A stretch of DNA of 46,556 nt from Burkholderiaceae bacterium (GCA_024710165.1 JANJVG010000009.1:1-46556), one strand, 5' to 3'. Shown: positions 9,401 through 17,610, numbered from the stretch's first letter. A program made the numbers and translations. The notes: a model not told the origin generated them from the letters alone.

Positions 9401-9741
9401 AAGATGATTTCGGTGTGCGCTGCCACATGCTGCGCCAGGGCATCGGCAAACTCGACCGCCTTTTGCTCGAAACGCGCCTGCCCGGTGGCTGCCAGCGTGG
9501 CGTGCTGAAGTTGGTGCAGCCATCCGCTGATGAGCAGCCCGGCAACGGCAACGGCCAGCCCCGTGAGCCAGGGCCACAGAGGAAGCTTGCCCGAAGGCTC
9601 GGAGAGGGTTGGACGAATTCGGGAAAGCACTGCGGATCGGCGGCGCGGTGCGCGCCAGGAAAAACCGCGACAGCATAACGCGTCGCCTGTCCACCAATGC
9701 GCAAACGCAGTGCGTACGGCAGTTTTTTTATCTTTGGTCAC
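6463..9741 (-). CDS. CHASE-PAS-PAS-GGDEF-EAL membrane sensor of cyclic-di-GMP
   Basis: A 1092-residue membrane protein. Transmembrane helices at about 55-74 and 363-382 enclose a periplasmic CHASE-type sensor domain (about 90-340, with RHPGVKNLSFTRWVP and PEGYPDFAIHP). Two PAS/PAC domains (about 395-640), a GGDEF domain (motif GGDEF near residue 739) and an EAL domain (GAEALLRW near 868, DDFGTGYSSLAYLKSLP further on) follow. The EAL catalytic signature looks complete. The residues before GGDEF read HADD, so the RxxD inhibition site is lost. It could both make and break cyclic-di-GMP; EAL activity seems likely to dominate, but that is inference. The GTG start overlaps the stop codon of the upstream lysR gene in a GTGA, so the two are probably co-translated. 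A later start cannot be excluded, because the first 50 residues lack domain features. Confidence 0.93.
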   Translation of the reverse strand: MTKDKKTAVRTAFAHWWTGDALCCRGFSWRAPRRRSAVLSRIRPTLSEPSGKLPLWPWLTGLAVAVAGLLISGWLHQLQHATLAATGQARFEQKAVEFADALAQHVAAHTEIIFGLRGLFVLQPDMGRAEFDRAVRELDLASRHPGVKNLSFTRWVPAADRETFEARVRADTSLRPEGYPDFAIHPAGERPEYFVADFLWPHDDNLRLMGLDISSQPVNLASMHYSRESGKVVASAPFELLQERENRMGFVIRVPVFAHSAADGTRRFVGAVAATARVHDMVTDIARDGRMDGLAVSITDMGTVRAGAEPEPERMVFQSPLFDTLGPGMAVQRVLEIHDRRWQLGFKPAVNFVSPAETTLQRVSFLVSGLAALLLGAVVTLLSRQRAQALLRVHASDAARAESDKRFHTLFNQAAVGVALAETGSGRLVAVNQKFCDVMGRAAHELRGARLADWRDPRDAAADDAQMVCLAESEQGEFTLEMRCTRPDGQVVWLERTVSAMHMAGMRHRHHIAVVQDITERKRMQDEVRGSEMRMREMLHRLPVGLFLVRRDGRISNRNEYFEQFTGYTQDIMPTSTEWWQMAYPDPEYRRRAHARWTAARRKAEADRTPIAPVEYRIRCRDGQDRSVDIAGAMVGNDLLVTLIDLTQRKAAEEEIKALAFYDTLTKLPNRRLLVDRMEQALATAGRHRRHGALLILDLDNFKSLNDTRGHDKGDALLMQVACRLHECVHADDTVARPGGDEFAVLLEDLGDTPEEAATQSEEMGQKILAALRAPYLIEGEVHHSTMSIGMTVFGSAPVSVDELFRRSELAMYQAKAAGRNTLQFFDPHMQAVATARAALEEDLRTGLEQHQFEMFFQPQMDHGRITGAEALLRWRHPRDGYVSPARFVPVAEDSGLILPLGQWVLERACATLAQWALDPVLSELTLAVNVSARQFLQPGFVQQVLGALASTGASARRLKLELTESLLLQDIDESVARMNELQSYGVGFSLDDFGTGYSSLAYLKSLPLDQLKIDQSFVRDVLTDPNDASIVRTILALGAGLGLQVIAEGVETEAQRDFLERHHCHAWQGYLLSRPIPVEALVQLVRDRAGG

Positions 9742-10640
9742 CCTTCTGACTTATGCGACAGCAGCAGGTCTTTTTGCCGATCGACTGCCTCCCGCACCAG
9801 CGTCCAGGTGGCCTGCATGCGCGCCAAGTGCCGCGATTCTTCGGGCATCGACATCCAGAAGGTGCGCGTGAAGCGCGCCACGCCCGGCAGAACGCGCACC
9901 AGATCGGGGTCGCGTTCGGCGATGAAGGCGGGCAGCACCGCCAGGCCGGCGCCGCAGCGCGTGGCCTCGTACTGCGCCAGGATGCTGGTGCTGCGCAGGG
10001 CATAGTGCTCGGGCCGGTGCAGCTCGCCCAGCAATTGCAGCTCCTTGCTGAACAGCAGGTCGTCGATGTAACTGATGAAGGTGTGGCCACGCAAGTCCTC
10101 GCGTGCGGTGATGGGCGCGTGCGCCTGCAGGTAGCTGCGCGCGGCGTAAAGCTGCAGCACGTAGTCGGTCAGCCGGATGGCCACCACGGGACCCCGCTCC
10201 GGGCGCTCCAGTGAAACCACAATGTCGGCCTCGCGCCGCGAGAGGTGCACCAGCCGCGGCAAGGCCAGCAGGTCGATCACCAGCCCGGGATGCGCCAGGG
10301 CAAACTGTGCCAGATGGGGCGCCAGCACCACGGTGCCAAAGCCTTCGGGCGTGCCGATGCGCACCACGCCCGACAATGCGCCCGGCGTGCCCGGTGCGGC
10401 GCTCTGCACCGACTGGAAGGCGCTCTCCATGGCCTCGACCTGCGGCAGCAGCTGCCGCCCTGCCTCGGTCAGGCGGTGGCCCCCGGCCTCGCGTGCGAAC
10501 AGGGCCACATCCATCTGCTTCTCCAGCGCCTGAATGCGCCGTGCCACGGTGGTGTGGTCCACCGCCAGGCGCCGCGCCGCGCCCACCAGCGTGCCGGCGC
10601 GGGCCAGTTCCAGAAAATAGCGCAGGTTGTCCCAGTCCAT
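9738..10640 (-). CDS. LysR-family transcriptional regulator beside mmsA
   Basis: A 300-residue LysR-type regulator. The winged helix-turn-helix is at residues 1-60 (MDWDNLRYFLELARAGTLVG, then VDHTTVARRIQALE). The ligand-binding domain runs from about residue 90 to the end (RIGTPEGFGTVVLAPHLAQF begins it). I chose the ATG at 10640 because MDWDNLRYFLELA is the usual start of the family; the longer frame adds a meaningless 41 residues. It faces away from mmsA, with the duplicated palindrome region and parDE between. The normal reading is that it controls the valine genes and itself from that operator. Its ligand is unknown. Its stop codon overlaps the start of the GGDEF-EAL gene. Confidence 0.92.
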   Translation of the reverse strand: MDWDNLRYFLELARAGTLVGAARRLAVDHTTVARRIQALEKQMDVALFAREAGGHRLTEAGRQLLPQVEAMESAFQSVQSAAPGTPGALSGVVRIGTPEGFGTVVLAPHLAQFALAHPGLVIDLLALPRLVHLSRREADIVVSLERPERGPVVAIRLTDYVLQLYAARSYLQAHAPITAREDLRGHTFISYIDDLLFSKELQLLGELHRPEHYALRSTSILAQYEATRCGAGLAVLPAFIAERDPDLVRVLPGVARFTRTFWMSMPEESRHLARMQATWTLVREAVDRQKDLLLSHKSEG

Positions 10641-10671
10641 GGCGGTCTCCGTGCGGTGGCCCAGCGGCCAC

Positions 10672-10732
10672 CAATGTGCAAATTTGCAAATCTCAGGTGC
10701 GTTATTGTCTCTTGTGCCGATAATTTCGCACA
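10672..10732 (+). repeat. 61-bp direct repeat, copy 1 (carries LysR-type operator)
   Basis: This 61-base block is repeated at 11406-11466 with one difference (C at 10718, A in the second copy). It contains the perfect palindrome TGCAAATTTGCA, which within TGCAAATTTGCAA also fits the LysR-box pattern T-N11-A, followed by a GATAAT hexamer. The two copies bracket parDE. Confidence 0.93.
10675..10689. promoter_or_regulatory. Palindromic operator, copy 1 (probable LysR site)
   Basis: TGTGCAAATTTGCAA contains the 12-base perfect palindrome TGCAAATTTGCA. A second palindrome, ATTTGCAAAT, overlaps it. Its position between the divergent lysR and the mms-side genes is where LysR proteins bind. No binding data exist here. 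Confidence 0.6.
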
Positions 10733-10756
10733 ACCGCTTTGGATCTGTTGATTTTC

Positions 10757-10785
10757 TTGCCAAATTTTGCCAAGACGCCTATTCT
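10757..10785 (+). promoter_or_regulatory. Probable parDE promoter
   Basis: TTGCCA, a 17-base spacer, then TATTCT sit just upstream of parD. The heptamer TTGCCAA occurs twice here as a direct repeat, a plausible ParD operator overlapping the promoter. The start codon is only seven bases past the -10 box, so the leader would be very short. Confidence 0.45.
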
Positions 10786-10791
10786 CGCGGC

Positions 10792-11043
10792 ATGAGCACC
10801 ATGAATATCTCCCTGCCCGAGGCCCTCAAATCTTTTGTGGACACCCAGGTGGCAGAACGGGGCTACAGCACCAGCAGCGAATACGTGCGCGAGCTGATCC
10901 GCGCCGACCAGGATCGCAGCCACCTGCGTGACGTGCTGCTTCAAGGAGCCGCGTCGGCCCCTGGCCCGGTGGCAGACCCGTCGTACTTCGACGCACTGCG
11001 GCAACGTGTGCGAACAGGCCCGGCATCGGGTACCAAGGCGTGA
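10792..11043 (+). CDS. parD: ParD-like ribbon-helix-helix antitoxin
   Basis: An 83-residue antitoxin. The N-terminus MNISLPEALKSFVDTQVAER is the ribbon-helix-helix DNA-binding part, followed by GYSTSSEYVRELIRAD typical of ParD/CopG-type antitoxins. The C-terminal tail, which would wrap the toxin, ends GPASGTKA. ParD binds and neutralises ParE and represses the pair. I start it at the ATG at 10792 (MSTMNISLP); the ATG at 10801 is equally possible. The longer frame running back to 10627 crosses the repeat and the lysR leader and is not credible. The stop overlaps the GTG start of parE by four bases. The pair sits between the two copies of the 61-bp repeat, which suggests it was inserted into the lysR-mmsA junction. 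Confidence 0.88.
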   Translation: MSTMNISLPEALKSFVDTQVAERGYSTSSEYVRELIRADQDRSHLRDVLLQGAASAPGPVADPSYFDALRQRVRTGPASGTKA

Positions 11044-11375
11044 AGGCCAAACCCGTCGTTGCGCGTTCCCAGGCCAACGCGGACGTCGAAGCAGCGGTCG
11101 ACCACTATCTGAGCGAGAACGCCACCGACGCAGCCCTGGGCTTCATCGACACCCTGGAGCAGGCATATCGGCACATTGGCCAGCACGCTGCCACAGGCTC
11201 CCCACGCTACGGTCACGCCCTGGGCATCCCCAACCTGCGCACGTGGCCCCTCACTCGCTACCCTTATCTGGTTTTCTACCGGGAGGCGGCCGACCACATC
11301 GATGTCTGGCGTGTTTTGCACACCCGCCGTGACATCCCCGAGCGGATGCGGGAGCTGGGAGACCAGCCTTTGTGA
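11040..11375 (+). CDS. parE: ParE/RelE-superfamily toxin
   Basis: A 111-residue toxin that starts at a GTG overlapping the parD stop codon (GTGA), the usual translational coupling. The fold markers are the N-terminal helices with DVEAAVDHYLSENATDAAL and the C-terminal core PNLRTWPLTRYPYLVFYREA followed by IDVWRVLHTRRDIP, which match ParE proteins (typically 90-110 residues). ParE toxins of known function inhibit DNA gyrase; that is a family statement only. No frameshift or stop is seen, so the toxin may be active, held in check by parD. The second 61-bp repeat copy begins 30 bases after its stop codon. Confidence 0.9.
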   Translation: MKAKPVVARSQANADVEAAVDHYLSENATDAALGFIDTLEQAYRHIGQHAATGSPRYGHALGIPNLRTWPLTRYPYLVFYREAADHIDVWRVLHTRRDIPERMRELGDQPL

Positions 11376-11405
11376 TGGGGGGACCGGTCGGGGTTCGTGG
11401 GCCGT

Positions 11406-11466
11406 CAATGTGCAAATTTGCAAATCTCAGGTGCGTTATTGTCTCTTGTGCAGATAATTTCGCACA
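11406..11466 (+). repeat. 61-bp direct repeat, copy 2 (probable mmsA control region)
   Basis: It is identical to 10672-10732 at 60 of 61 positions. It lies 57 bases before the mmsA start and holds the palindrome TGCAAATTTGCA and the GATAAT hexamer (11453-11458). No good -35 box lies 17 bases upstream (GGTGCG), as is common for activator-dependent promoters. I therefore take this copy as the working mmsA promoter. Confidence 0.93.
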
Positions 11467-11523
11467 GCTACCATGCGTGCAGTCGGCAGTGTTGCCGCCC
11501 CGTTTTATTCAGGAGACAACCCC

Positions 11524-13041
11524 ATGGATGCATCCACCGCCGTCAAGGCCCCCACCGTCAAGCTGCTGATCGGCGGCCAGTTCGTTGAATCCAAGACCAC
11601 CGAATGGCGCGACGTGGTCAACCCCGCCACGCAGCAGGTGCTGGCCCGCGTGCCGTTTGCCACCGCTGAAGAAATTGACGCTGCCGTGGCCTCTGCCAAG
11701 GAAGCCTTCAAGACCTGGAAGAAGACCCCCATCGGCGCACGCGCCCGCGTCTTCCTCAAGCTCCAGCAGCTCATCCGCGAAAACATGGGCGAACTGGCCG
11801 CCATGCTGACCGCCGAACAGGGCAAGACCCTGCCCGACGCCGAAGGCGATGTGTTCCGTGGCCTCGAAGTGGTGGAGCATGCCGCCAGCATCGGCAACCT
11901 GCAACTGGGCGAGCTGGCCAACAACGTGGCCGGTGGCGTGGACACCTACACCCTGCTGCAGCCCCTGGGCGTGTGCGCCGGCATCACCCCGTTCAACTTC
12001 CCGGCGATGATTCCGCTGTGGATGTTCCCGATGGCCATTGCCACGGGCAACACCTTCGTGCTCAAGCCTTCCGAACAAGACCCGATGGTCACCATGCGCC
12101 TGTGCGAACTGGCGATGGAAGCCGGCATTCCGCCTGGCGTGCTGAACGTGATCCACGGCGGCGAAATGGCCGTGAACGCCATCTGCGACCACCCGGACAT
12201 CAAGGCCGTGTCGTTCGTGGGTTCCACCAAGGTGGGCACGCATGTGTACAACCGCGCCACCCTGGCCGGCAAGCGTGCGCAGTGCATGATGGGCGCGAAG
12301 AACCACGCCATCATCCTGCCCGACGCCAACAAGGAACAAACCCTCAACGCCATCGCCGGTGCCTCGTTTGGCGCCGCAGGCCAGCGCTGCATGGCCCTGC
12401 CCGTGGTGGTGCTGGTGGGCGAGGCCCAGAAGTGGATTCCCGACCTGGTGGCCAAGGCCAAGACGCTCAAGATCAGTGGTGGCACCGAAAAGGGCACGGA
12501 CGTGGGCCCGGTCATCTCGTGTGCTGCGCTGTCGCGCATCGAGGGCCTGATCGAGCGCGGCATTCAGGATGGCGCCACGCTGGAACTCGACGGCCGCAAG
12601 CCCCAGGTGCCCGGCTACGAAAAGGGCAACTTCGTCGGCCCGACCATCTTCAGCGGCGTCAAGCCCGGCATGGCCATCTATGACCAGGAAATTTTTGGCC
12701 CCGTGCTGAGCCTGGTGGGCGCCGCCAACCTGGACGAAGCCATCGAGTTCATCAACGCCAACCCCAACGGCAACGGCACGGCCGTGTTCACGCAAAGTGG
12801 CGCCGCCGCGCGCAAGTTCCAGGAAGAAATCGACGTGGGCCAGGTCGGCATCAACGTGCCGGTGCCCGTGCCGGTGCCGCTGTTCTCGTTCTCCGGTTCG
12901 CGCGCCTCCAAGCTCGGCGACCTGGGCCCCTACGGCAAGCAGGTCATCCTGTTCTACACCCAGACCAAGACCGTGACGGCACGCTGGTTTGACGACAGCA
13001 CGGCGGGCCAGGGTGTGAACACGACGATTAGTCTGAAGTAA
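11524..13041 (+). CDS. mmsA: Methylmalonate-semialdehyde dehydrogenase (CoA-acylating)
   Basis: MmsA oxidises methylmalonate semialdehyde to propionyl-CoA (with loss of CO2) in valine breakdown, using NAD and CoA. The 505-residue protein has the aldehyde-dehydrogenase fold. [20 protein letters not shown] and [13 protein letters not shown] are the NAD-binding segments, [10 protein letters not shown] is in the Rossmann part, and the catalytic cysteine lies in GQRCMALPV (about residue 289). GQRCMALPV and the [19 protein letters not shown] stretch are typical of MmsA rather than of other aldehyde dehydrogenases. I start at the ATG at 11524, preceded by AGGAGACAACCCC. It is the first gene of the run with the acyl-CoA dehydrogenase and mmsB, and the palindrome repeat lies upstream. 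A 3'-UTR repeat directly follows its stop codon. Confidence 0.97.
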   Translation: MDASTAVKAPTVKLLIGGQFVESKTTEWRDVVNPATQQVLARVPFATAEEIDAAVASAKEAFKTWKKTPIGARARVFLKLQQLIRENMGELAAMLTAEQGKTLPDAEGDVFRGLEVVEHAASIGNLQLGELANNVAGGVDTYTLLQPLGVCAGITPFNFPAMIPLWMFPMAIATGNTFVLKPSEQDPMVTMRLCELAMEAGIPPGVLNVIHGGEMAVNAICDHPDIKAVSFVGSTKVGTHVYNRATLAGKRAQCMMGAKNHAIILPDANKEQTLNAIAGASFGAAGQRCMALPVVVLVGEAQKWIPDLVAKAKTLKISGGTEKGTDVGPVISCAALSRIEGLIERGIQDGATLELDGRKPQVPGYEKGNFVGPTIFSGVKPGMAIYDQEIFGPVLSLVGAANLDEAIEFINANPNGNGTAVFTQSGAAARKFQEEIDVGQVGINVPVPVPVPLFSFSGSRASKLGDLGPYGKQVILFYTQTKTVTARWFDDSTAGQGVNTTISLK

Positions 13042-13042
13042 C

Positions 13043-13160
13043 TCCCCCCTGAGGCGCTGCGCGCCTTCCCCCCTCTCTCGCATCGCTGCGCGCTGCGGGA
13101 GGGGGGACGACGCCAGCGCGGCAGGGCGGCCCTTGCGCGGCGTCTGCTGGCCTGGGCCGC
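13043..13160 (+). repeat. CCCCCTGAG-type 3'-UTR repeat, copy 2
   Basis: It begins one base after the mmsA stop. It contains CCCCCCTGAGGCGCTGCGCG, CCTTCCCCCC, GGGAGGGGGGACGACGCCAG and GCGGCCCTTGCGCGGCGTC TGCTGGCCTGGG, matching the 6325-6460 copy block by block but in opposite genome orientation. Relative to its gene the orientation is the same. Confidence 0.72.
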
Positions 13161-13207
13161 GTCGGTTTCATGCGACGCGCCCGCAGACAAGAATTTCGCG
13201 AAAAATC

Positions 13208-13255
13208 GGCTCCAGCGCTTGCCAGTCAAGCGCCATCAGCTATAAAAACAAAAGC
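13208..13255 (-). repeat. Dispersed TAGC repeat, copy c
   Basis: The plus strand reads GGCTCCAGCGCTTGCCAGTC then AAGCGCCATCAGCTATA, the reverse complement of the repeat family. It occupies the leader of the acyl-CoA dehydrogenase gene and ends shortly before its ribosome-binding region. Confidence 0.72.
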
Positions 13256-13278
13256 ACACCCGATCCGGAGACCAGCCC

Positions 13279-14445
<1,167 letters not shown>

Positions 14446-14495
14446 GTTTTTGATAGCTGCTAGCGCTTGCTGATAGAGCGCTACAGCACATTTTG
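14446..14495 (+). repeat. Dispersed TAGC repeat, copy d
   Basis: GTTTTTGATAGCTGCTAGCG then CTTGCTGATAGAGCGCTACAG is close to consensus. It fills most of the 73-base gap between the acyl-CoA dehydrogenase gene and mmsB, so a transcript of both genes would carry its hairpin. Confidence 0.8.
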
Positions 14496-14518
14496 ATTAC
14501 TAACCCCAGGAGACAGAC

Positions 14519-15406
14519 ATGCAAATCGCCTTTATCGGCCTCGGCAACATGGGCGCCCCCATGGCCATCAACCTCATCAAGGCGGGCCACAGCGTCAAAG
14601 CCTTCGACCTGAGCCAGGACGCCGTGGCCAAAGTGGTCGCCGGGGGCGGCCAGGCCGCCGCCAGCGCACAAGATGCCGTGCAGGGTGCCGAAGCCGTCAT
14701 CACCATGCTGCCCGCCAGCCAGCACGTCGAAGGCCTGTTCCTGGGCGACGGCAAGCTGCTGGCCAGCATCGCCAAGGGCACGCTGGTGATCGACAGCTCG
14801 ACCATCGCCGCCGCCACCAGCCAGAAGGTCGCCAAGGCGGCTGAAGCCGCCGGCATCGACTTCATCGACGCGCCCGTTTCCGGCGGCACCGGCGGCGCCA
14901 TCGCCGGCACGCTCACCTTCATGGTCGGCGGCCGCGAAGCCCAACTGGAACGCGCCCGCCCCCTGCTGGAAAAAATGGGCGCCAACATCTTCCACGCCGG
15001 CAGCGTGGGCGCCGGCCAGACCGCCAAAATCTGCAACAACATGCTGCTGGGCATCCTGATGGTGGGCACCAGCGAGGCCATCGCCCTAGGCGTGGCCAAC
15101 GGCCTGGACCCGAAAGTGCTGAGCGAAATCATGCGCCGCAGCTCCGGCGGCAACTGGGCGCTGGAAAAGTACAATCCCTTCCCCGGCGTGCACGAGAACG
15201 CCCCCGCCAGCAAGGGCTACGCAGGCGGCTTCGGCACCGACCTGATGCTCAAGGACCTGGGCCTCTCGCAGGAAAACGCCATCGCCACCAAGGCCAGCAC
15301 CCCGCTGGGCGGCATGGCCCGCGCCATCTACGCGGCGCACAGCGTGGGCGGGCACGGTGGCGAAGACTTCTCCAGCGTCATCAAGATGCTGCTGAAAAAG
15401 GGCTGA
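14519..15406 (+). CDS. mmsB: 3-hydroxyisobutyrate dehydrogenase
   Basis: MmsB oxidises 3-hydroxyisobutyrate to methylmalonate semialdehyde with NAD, the step before MmsA. The 295-residue protein starts MQIAFIGLGNMGAPMAINL, with the GxGxxG nucleotide-binding motif. The signature FIDAPVSGGTGGAIAGTL and the catalytic lysine region GQTAKICNNMLLG (lysine near residue 170) follow. The C-terminal helical domain contains GGFGTDLMLKDLGLS. Length and motifs match the beta-hydroxyacid dehydrogenase family; the context makes hydroxyisobutyrate the substrate. The start follows CCAGGAGACAGAC, a good ribosome-binding site. A strong hairpin follows its stop codon and ends the run of valine genes. Confidence 0.97.
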   Translation: MQIAFIGLGNMGAPMAINLIKAGHSVKAFDLSQDAVAKVVAGGGQAAASAQDAVQGAEAVITMLPASQHVEGLFLGDGKLLASIAKGTLVIDSSTIAAATSQKVAKAAEAAGIDFIDAPVSGGTGGAIAGTLTFMVGGREAQLERARPLLEKMGANIFHAGSVGAGQTAKICNNMLLGILMVGTSEAIALGVANGLDPKVLSEIMRRSSGGNWALEKYNPFPGVHENAPASKGYAGGFGTDLMLKDLGLSQENAIATKASTPLGGMARAIYAAHSVGGHGGEDFSSVIKMLLKKG

Positions 15407-15435
15407 CCGGCACGGCTGGGGCCTTGACCGGCTGA

Positions 15436-15470
15436 AACGGGCGCTGCGGCATCAGGCTGCAGCGCCCGTT
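15436..15470. terminator. Bidirectional intrinsic terminator after mmsB
   Basis: AACGGGCGCTGC pairs perfectly with GCAGCGCCCGTT over 12 bases around an 11-base loop. The sequence GTTTCTTT follows on the plus strand. It overlaps the last codons of the convergent lysR gene, so it can serve both. Confidence 0.75.
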
Positions 15471-16468
15471 GTTTCTTTGGGGCCCGACGCCCTGGCCTGC
15501 CGGGCCGGGGCCAGCAAGGATTGCAACAGCAGGGAGGGGCTGGTCTGAACGCAGGCCACGCCCAGCGGTGCCAGAGAGGCAGACAGGTCGACATCGAGTC
15601 GACACACCCGGCCGTTGCCCTGCAGCCCCGCCAGAATGCTCAGTGGCAACAGTGAAACCGCCTGTGGCTGCTGCAGCAGGCCTTCAATGACCGGCAACGA
15701 TACGGTGGACACCGGAAACCACCGGGCTTGTGGCAGGCGGCAAAGCACCTGGTTTTCGAAGATTGCACGCAACTGGATGTTCATGACTGGAAGAATCCAG
15801 CGCATGCCTGCCAGCGCGTCGAGCGACAGCCGTTTCTGACCAGCCAGCGGGTGGTGGCTTGCAGCCACCACCACCACGTCATCGTCCAGCAGTGGCTCGA
15901 ACACAAAGCCCGCCGGCAGGCCTTGCGGGGCACGGCAGAACACCGCATCCAGCCCGCCCGCCGTGAGCATGGGCAGCAGGCGGGCGCCGGTGTCTTCGTG
16001 CAGTTCCAGGTGCACGTCCGGATGGGCGGCGTAGAACCCCGCCAGCAGTCCGGGCACCAGCGCACAGGCCGCCGCCGGAATGGCACCCAGCCGCAGGGAG
16101 CCGGCCGCCCCCTGCCGAATGGCCGCCAGTGACTCGGCTGCCTCCGCAAGCCCGGCCAAGGCTTTTCGTGCCGCTGCCGTCATGGCGCGCCCCGCCGAGG
16201 TGGGACGAATACCCCGTGCATGCCGCTCAAACAGCAGCACCTCGACCACCCGCTCGAGCTCGGCCAGCGCCTGCGTCGCGGCGGACTGGCTCATGTGCAA
16301 TTGCGTTGCTGCACGTGCAATGCTGCCGCAATCTTCCAGCACGACCAGCAGGTGCAGCTGCCGCAGCCGCCCGTGGGTGGCCATACGGTTGAACAGCACC
16401 CTGCCCAGACTGGAGATGTCCGCATTCCAGGCGGGAGTGTCGAAGGGGGGATGGGGTGCGAGGGTCAT
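15452..16468 (-). CDS. LysR-family regulator of the Bug/AbgB genes
   Basis: A 338-residue LysR-type regulator. The helix-turn-helix is near residues 33-92: RLRQLHLLVVLEDCGSIARA then QLHMSQSAATQALAELE. The ligand-binding domain begins about residue 115 with AGSLRLGAIPAAACALVPGL. The 29-residue lead before the helix-turn-helix is unusual, and the Met at residue 29 (MATHGRLRQ) may be the true start. It is divergent from the Bug-type gene with 152 bases between, holding a LysR box. By position it should control that pair. The inducer is not known; hydrolysis products or substrates of the AbgB-like enzyme would be natural candidates. Confidence 0.9.
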   Translation of the reverse strand: MTLAPHPPFDTPAWNADISSLGRVLFNRMATHGRLRQLHLLVVLEDCGSIARAATQLHMSQSAATQALAELERVVEVLLFERHARGIRPTSAGRAMTAAARKALAGLAEAAESLAAIRQGAAGSLRLGAIPAAACALVPGLLAGFYAAHPDVHLELHEDTGARLLPMLTAGGLDAVFCRAPQGLPAGFVFEPLLDDDVVVVAASHHPLAGQKRLSLDALAGMRWILPVMNIQLRAIFENQVLCRLPQARWFPVSTVSLPVIEGLLQQPQAVSLLPLSILAGLQGNGRVCRLDVDLSASLAPLGVACVQTSPSLLLQSLLAPARQARASGPKETTGAAA

Positions 16469-16491
16469 GGGGGTTCTGGTGGCGTACGGGG

Positions 16492-16508
16492 TATCGACAA
16501 GGCCGATA
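16492..16508. promoter_or_regulatory. LysR box (ATC-N9-GAT) between lysR and Bug gene
   Basis: TATCGACAAGGCCGATA is an inverted repeat with the classic LysR-box spacing ATC-N9-GAT. It lies 24 bases before the lysR start and 113 bases before the Bug-type gene, as expected for a regulator that represses itself and activates its neighbour. Confidence 0.55.
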
Positions 16509-16620
16509 GCTGCAAGGCAAAAACGGCTGGTCAGGCCAAGACCTGGTTTTTACATTAACCGCACGCCACGGCGAACCTCGAGCCTGGCGCCCTCTGTCCA
16601 TTTTTTGATCGGATGTTGCC

Positions 16621-17610
16621 ATGACCTGCTGTTTCTCCCGCGCGCTGTCCCGCCGCGCCTCCCTGTTGGCCCTGAGCATGCTGCCCCTGAGCGTGCTTGC
16701 CCAGACCGACTTTCCCTCCAAGCCCGTCAAGCTGGTTGTGCCGTTCGCAGCCGGCGGCTCGACGGATCTGGTGGCCCGTGTCATTGCCGATGGCATGCGC
16801 AGCACGCTGGGCCAGGCCGTGGTGGTGGACAACCGTGGCGGAGCCGGAGGCATGCTGGGAACCGAAGCGGTCAGCCTGGCGGCACCCGATGGCTACACCA
16901 TCGGCATGGCCACCGCAAGCACCATGACCGTGAACCCGGCGTTGTATCCGAAGGCCGAGGGCATCAACGCCAAGCTGCAACCGCTGGTCAACCTGGTGAG
17001 CATGCCTTCGGTCTACATGGTGCACCCCGGCATGGGTGTAAAGGATTTCGCCGGCTTCATCACAGCACTCAAGGCCCAGCCCGGCCACTACAGCGCGGCG
17101 GTTCCGGGTATCGGCAGCCTGGGGCAGATCATGGTCGAGTCGTTCAACGACACCCTGGGCGTAAAAATGGCCAATGTGCCTTACCGCGGCAACGGACCGG
17201 CTCTCAACGACGCCCTGGCCGGTGTAGTGCAGATCATGCCCGACCAGATTCCATCGGCACTGCCCCACCTGAAGGCAGGCAAGCTGCTGCCCATGGCCGT
17301 GGCCAGCGCCCAGCGGGTTCCCGAGCTACCCAACGTACCCACCTTCAAGGAACTGGGCTATTCCGAGCTCAATGACCTGGGTATCAGCTGGTTTGGCCTG
17401 GTGATTCCCGCCAAGACGCCGCCCGCCGTGGCCGAAAAGCTGCGCAATGCCGCCATCAAGGCCGTGCATGCCCCCGACACACTGGCACGATTGCAGAAAA
17501 TGGGGGTGTCACTGGCAGAGGGCGCTCCTGAGGAATTCCCCACCTTGATTGCATCGCAGGTCAAGCGCAACCGGGCCATCATCCAGAAGGCCGGCATCAA
17601 GGCGGAATGA
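16621..17610 (+). CDS. Bug-family (TctC-like) periplasmic solute-binding protein
   Basis: A 329-residue exported binding protein. An N-terminal signal peptide runs to about residue 28 (basic RRASLLALSMLPLSVLAQ). The mature part begins DFPSKPVKLVVPFAAGGSTD, the standard start of Bug proteins. GGAGGMLGTEAV and PYRGNGPALNDALAGVVQ are further family signatures. Bug proteins capture small carboxylates or amides in the periplasm. The family is hugely expanded in Burkholderiales, and members often lie far from any TctA/TctB membrane genes, as here. The ligand cannot be read from sequence. It is followed after nine bases by the AbgB-like hydrolase gene, so the two are surely co-transcribed and the ligand may be that enzyme's substrate. 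Confidence 0.93.
   Translation: MTCCFSRALSRRASLLALSMLPLSVLAQTDFPSKPVKLVVPFAAGGSTDLVARVIADGMRSTLGQAVVVDNRGGAGGMLGTEAVSLAAPDGYTIGMATASTMTVNPALYPKAEGINAKLQPLVNLVSMPSVYMVHPGMGVKDFAGFITALKAQPGHYSAAVPGIGSLGQIMVESFNDTLGVKMANVPYRGNGPALNDALAGVVQIMPDQIPSALPHLKAGKLLPMAVASAQRVPELPNVPTFKELGYSELNDLGISWFGLVIPAKTPPAVAEKLRNAAIKAVHAPDTLARLQKMGVSLAEGAPEEFPTLIASQVKRNRAIIQKAGIKAE

Noticed and set aside
11509-13083. 524-codon open frame on the minus strand
   Set aside because: It is antisense to mmsA, with the low-complexity look of a shadow frame.
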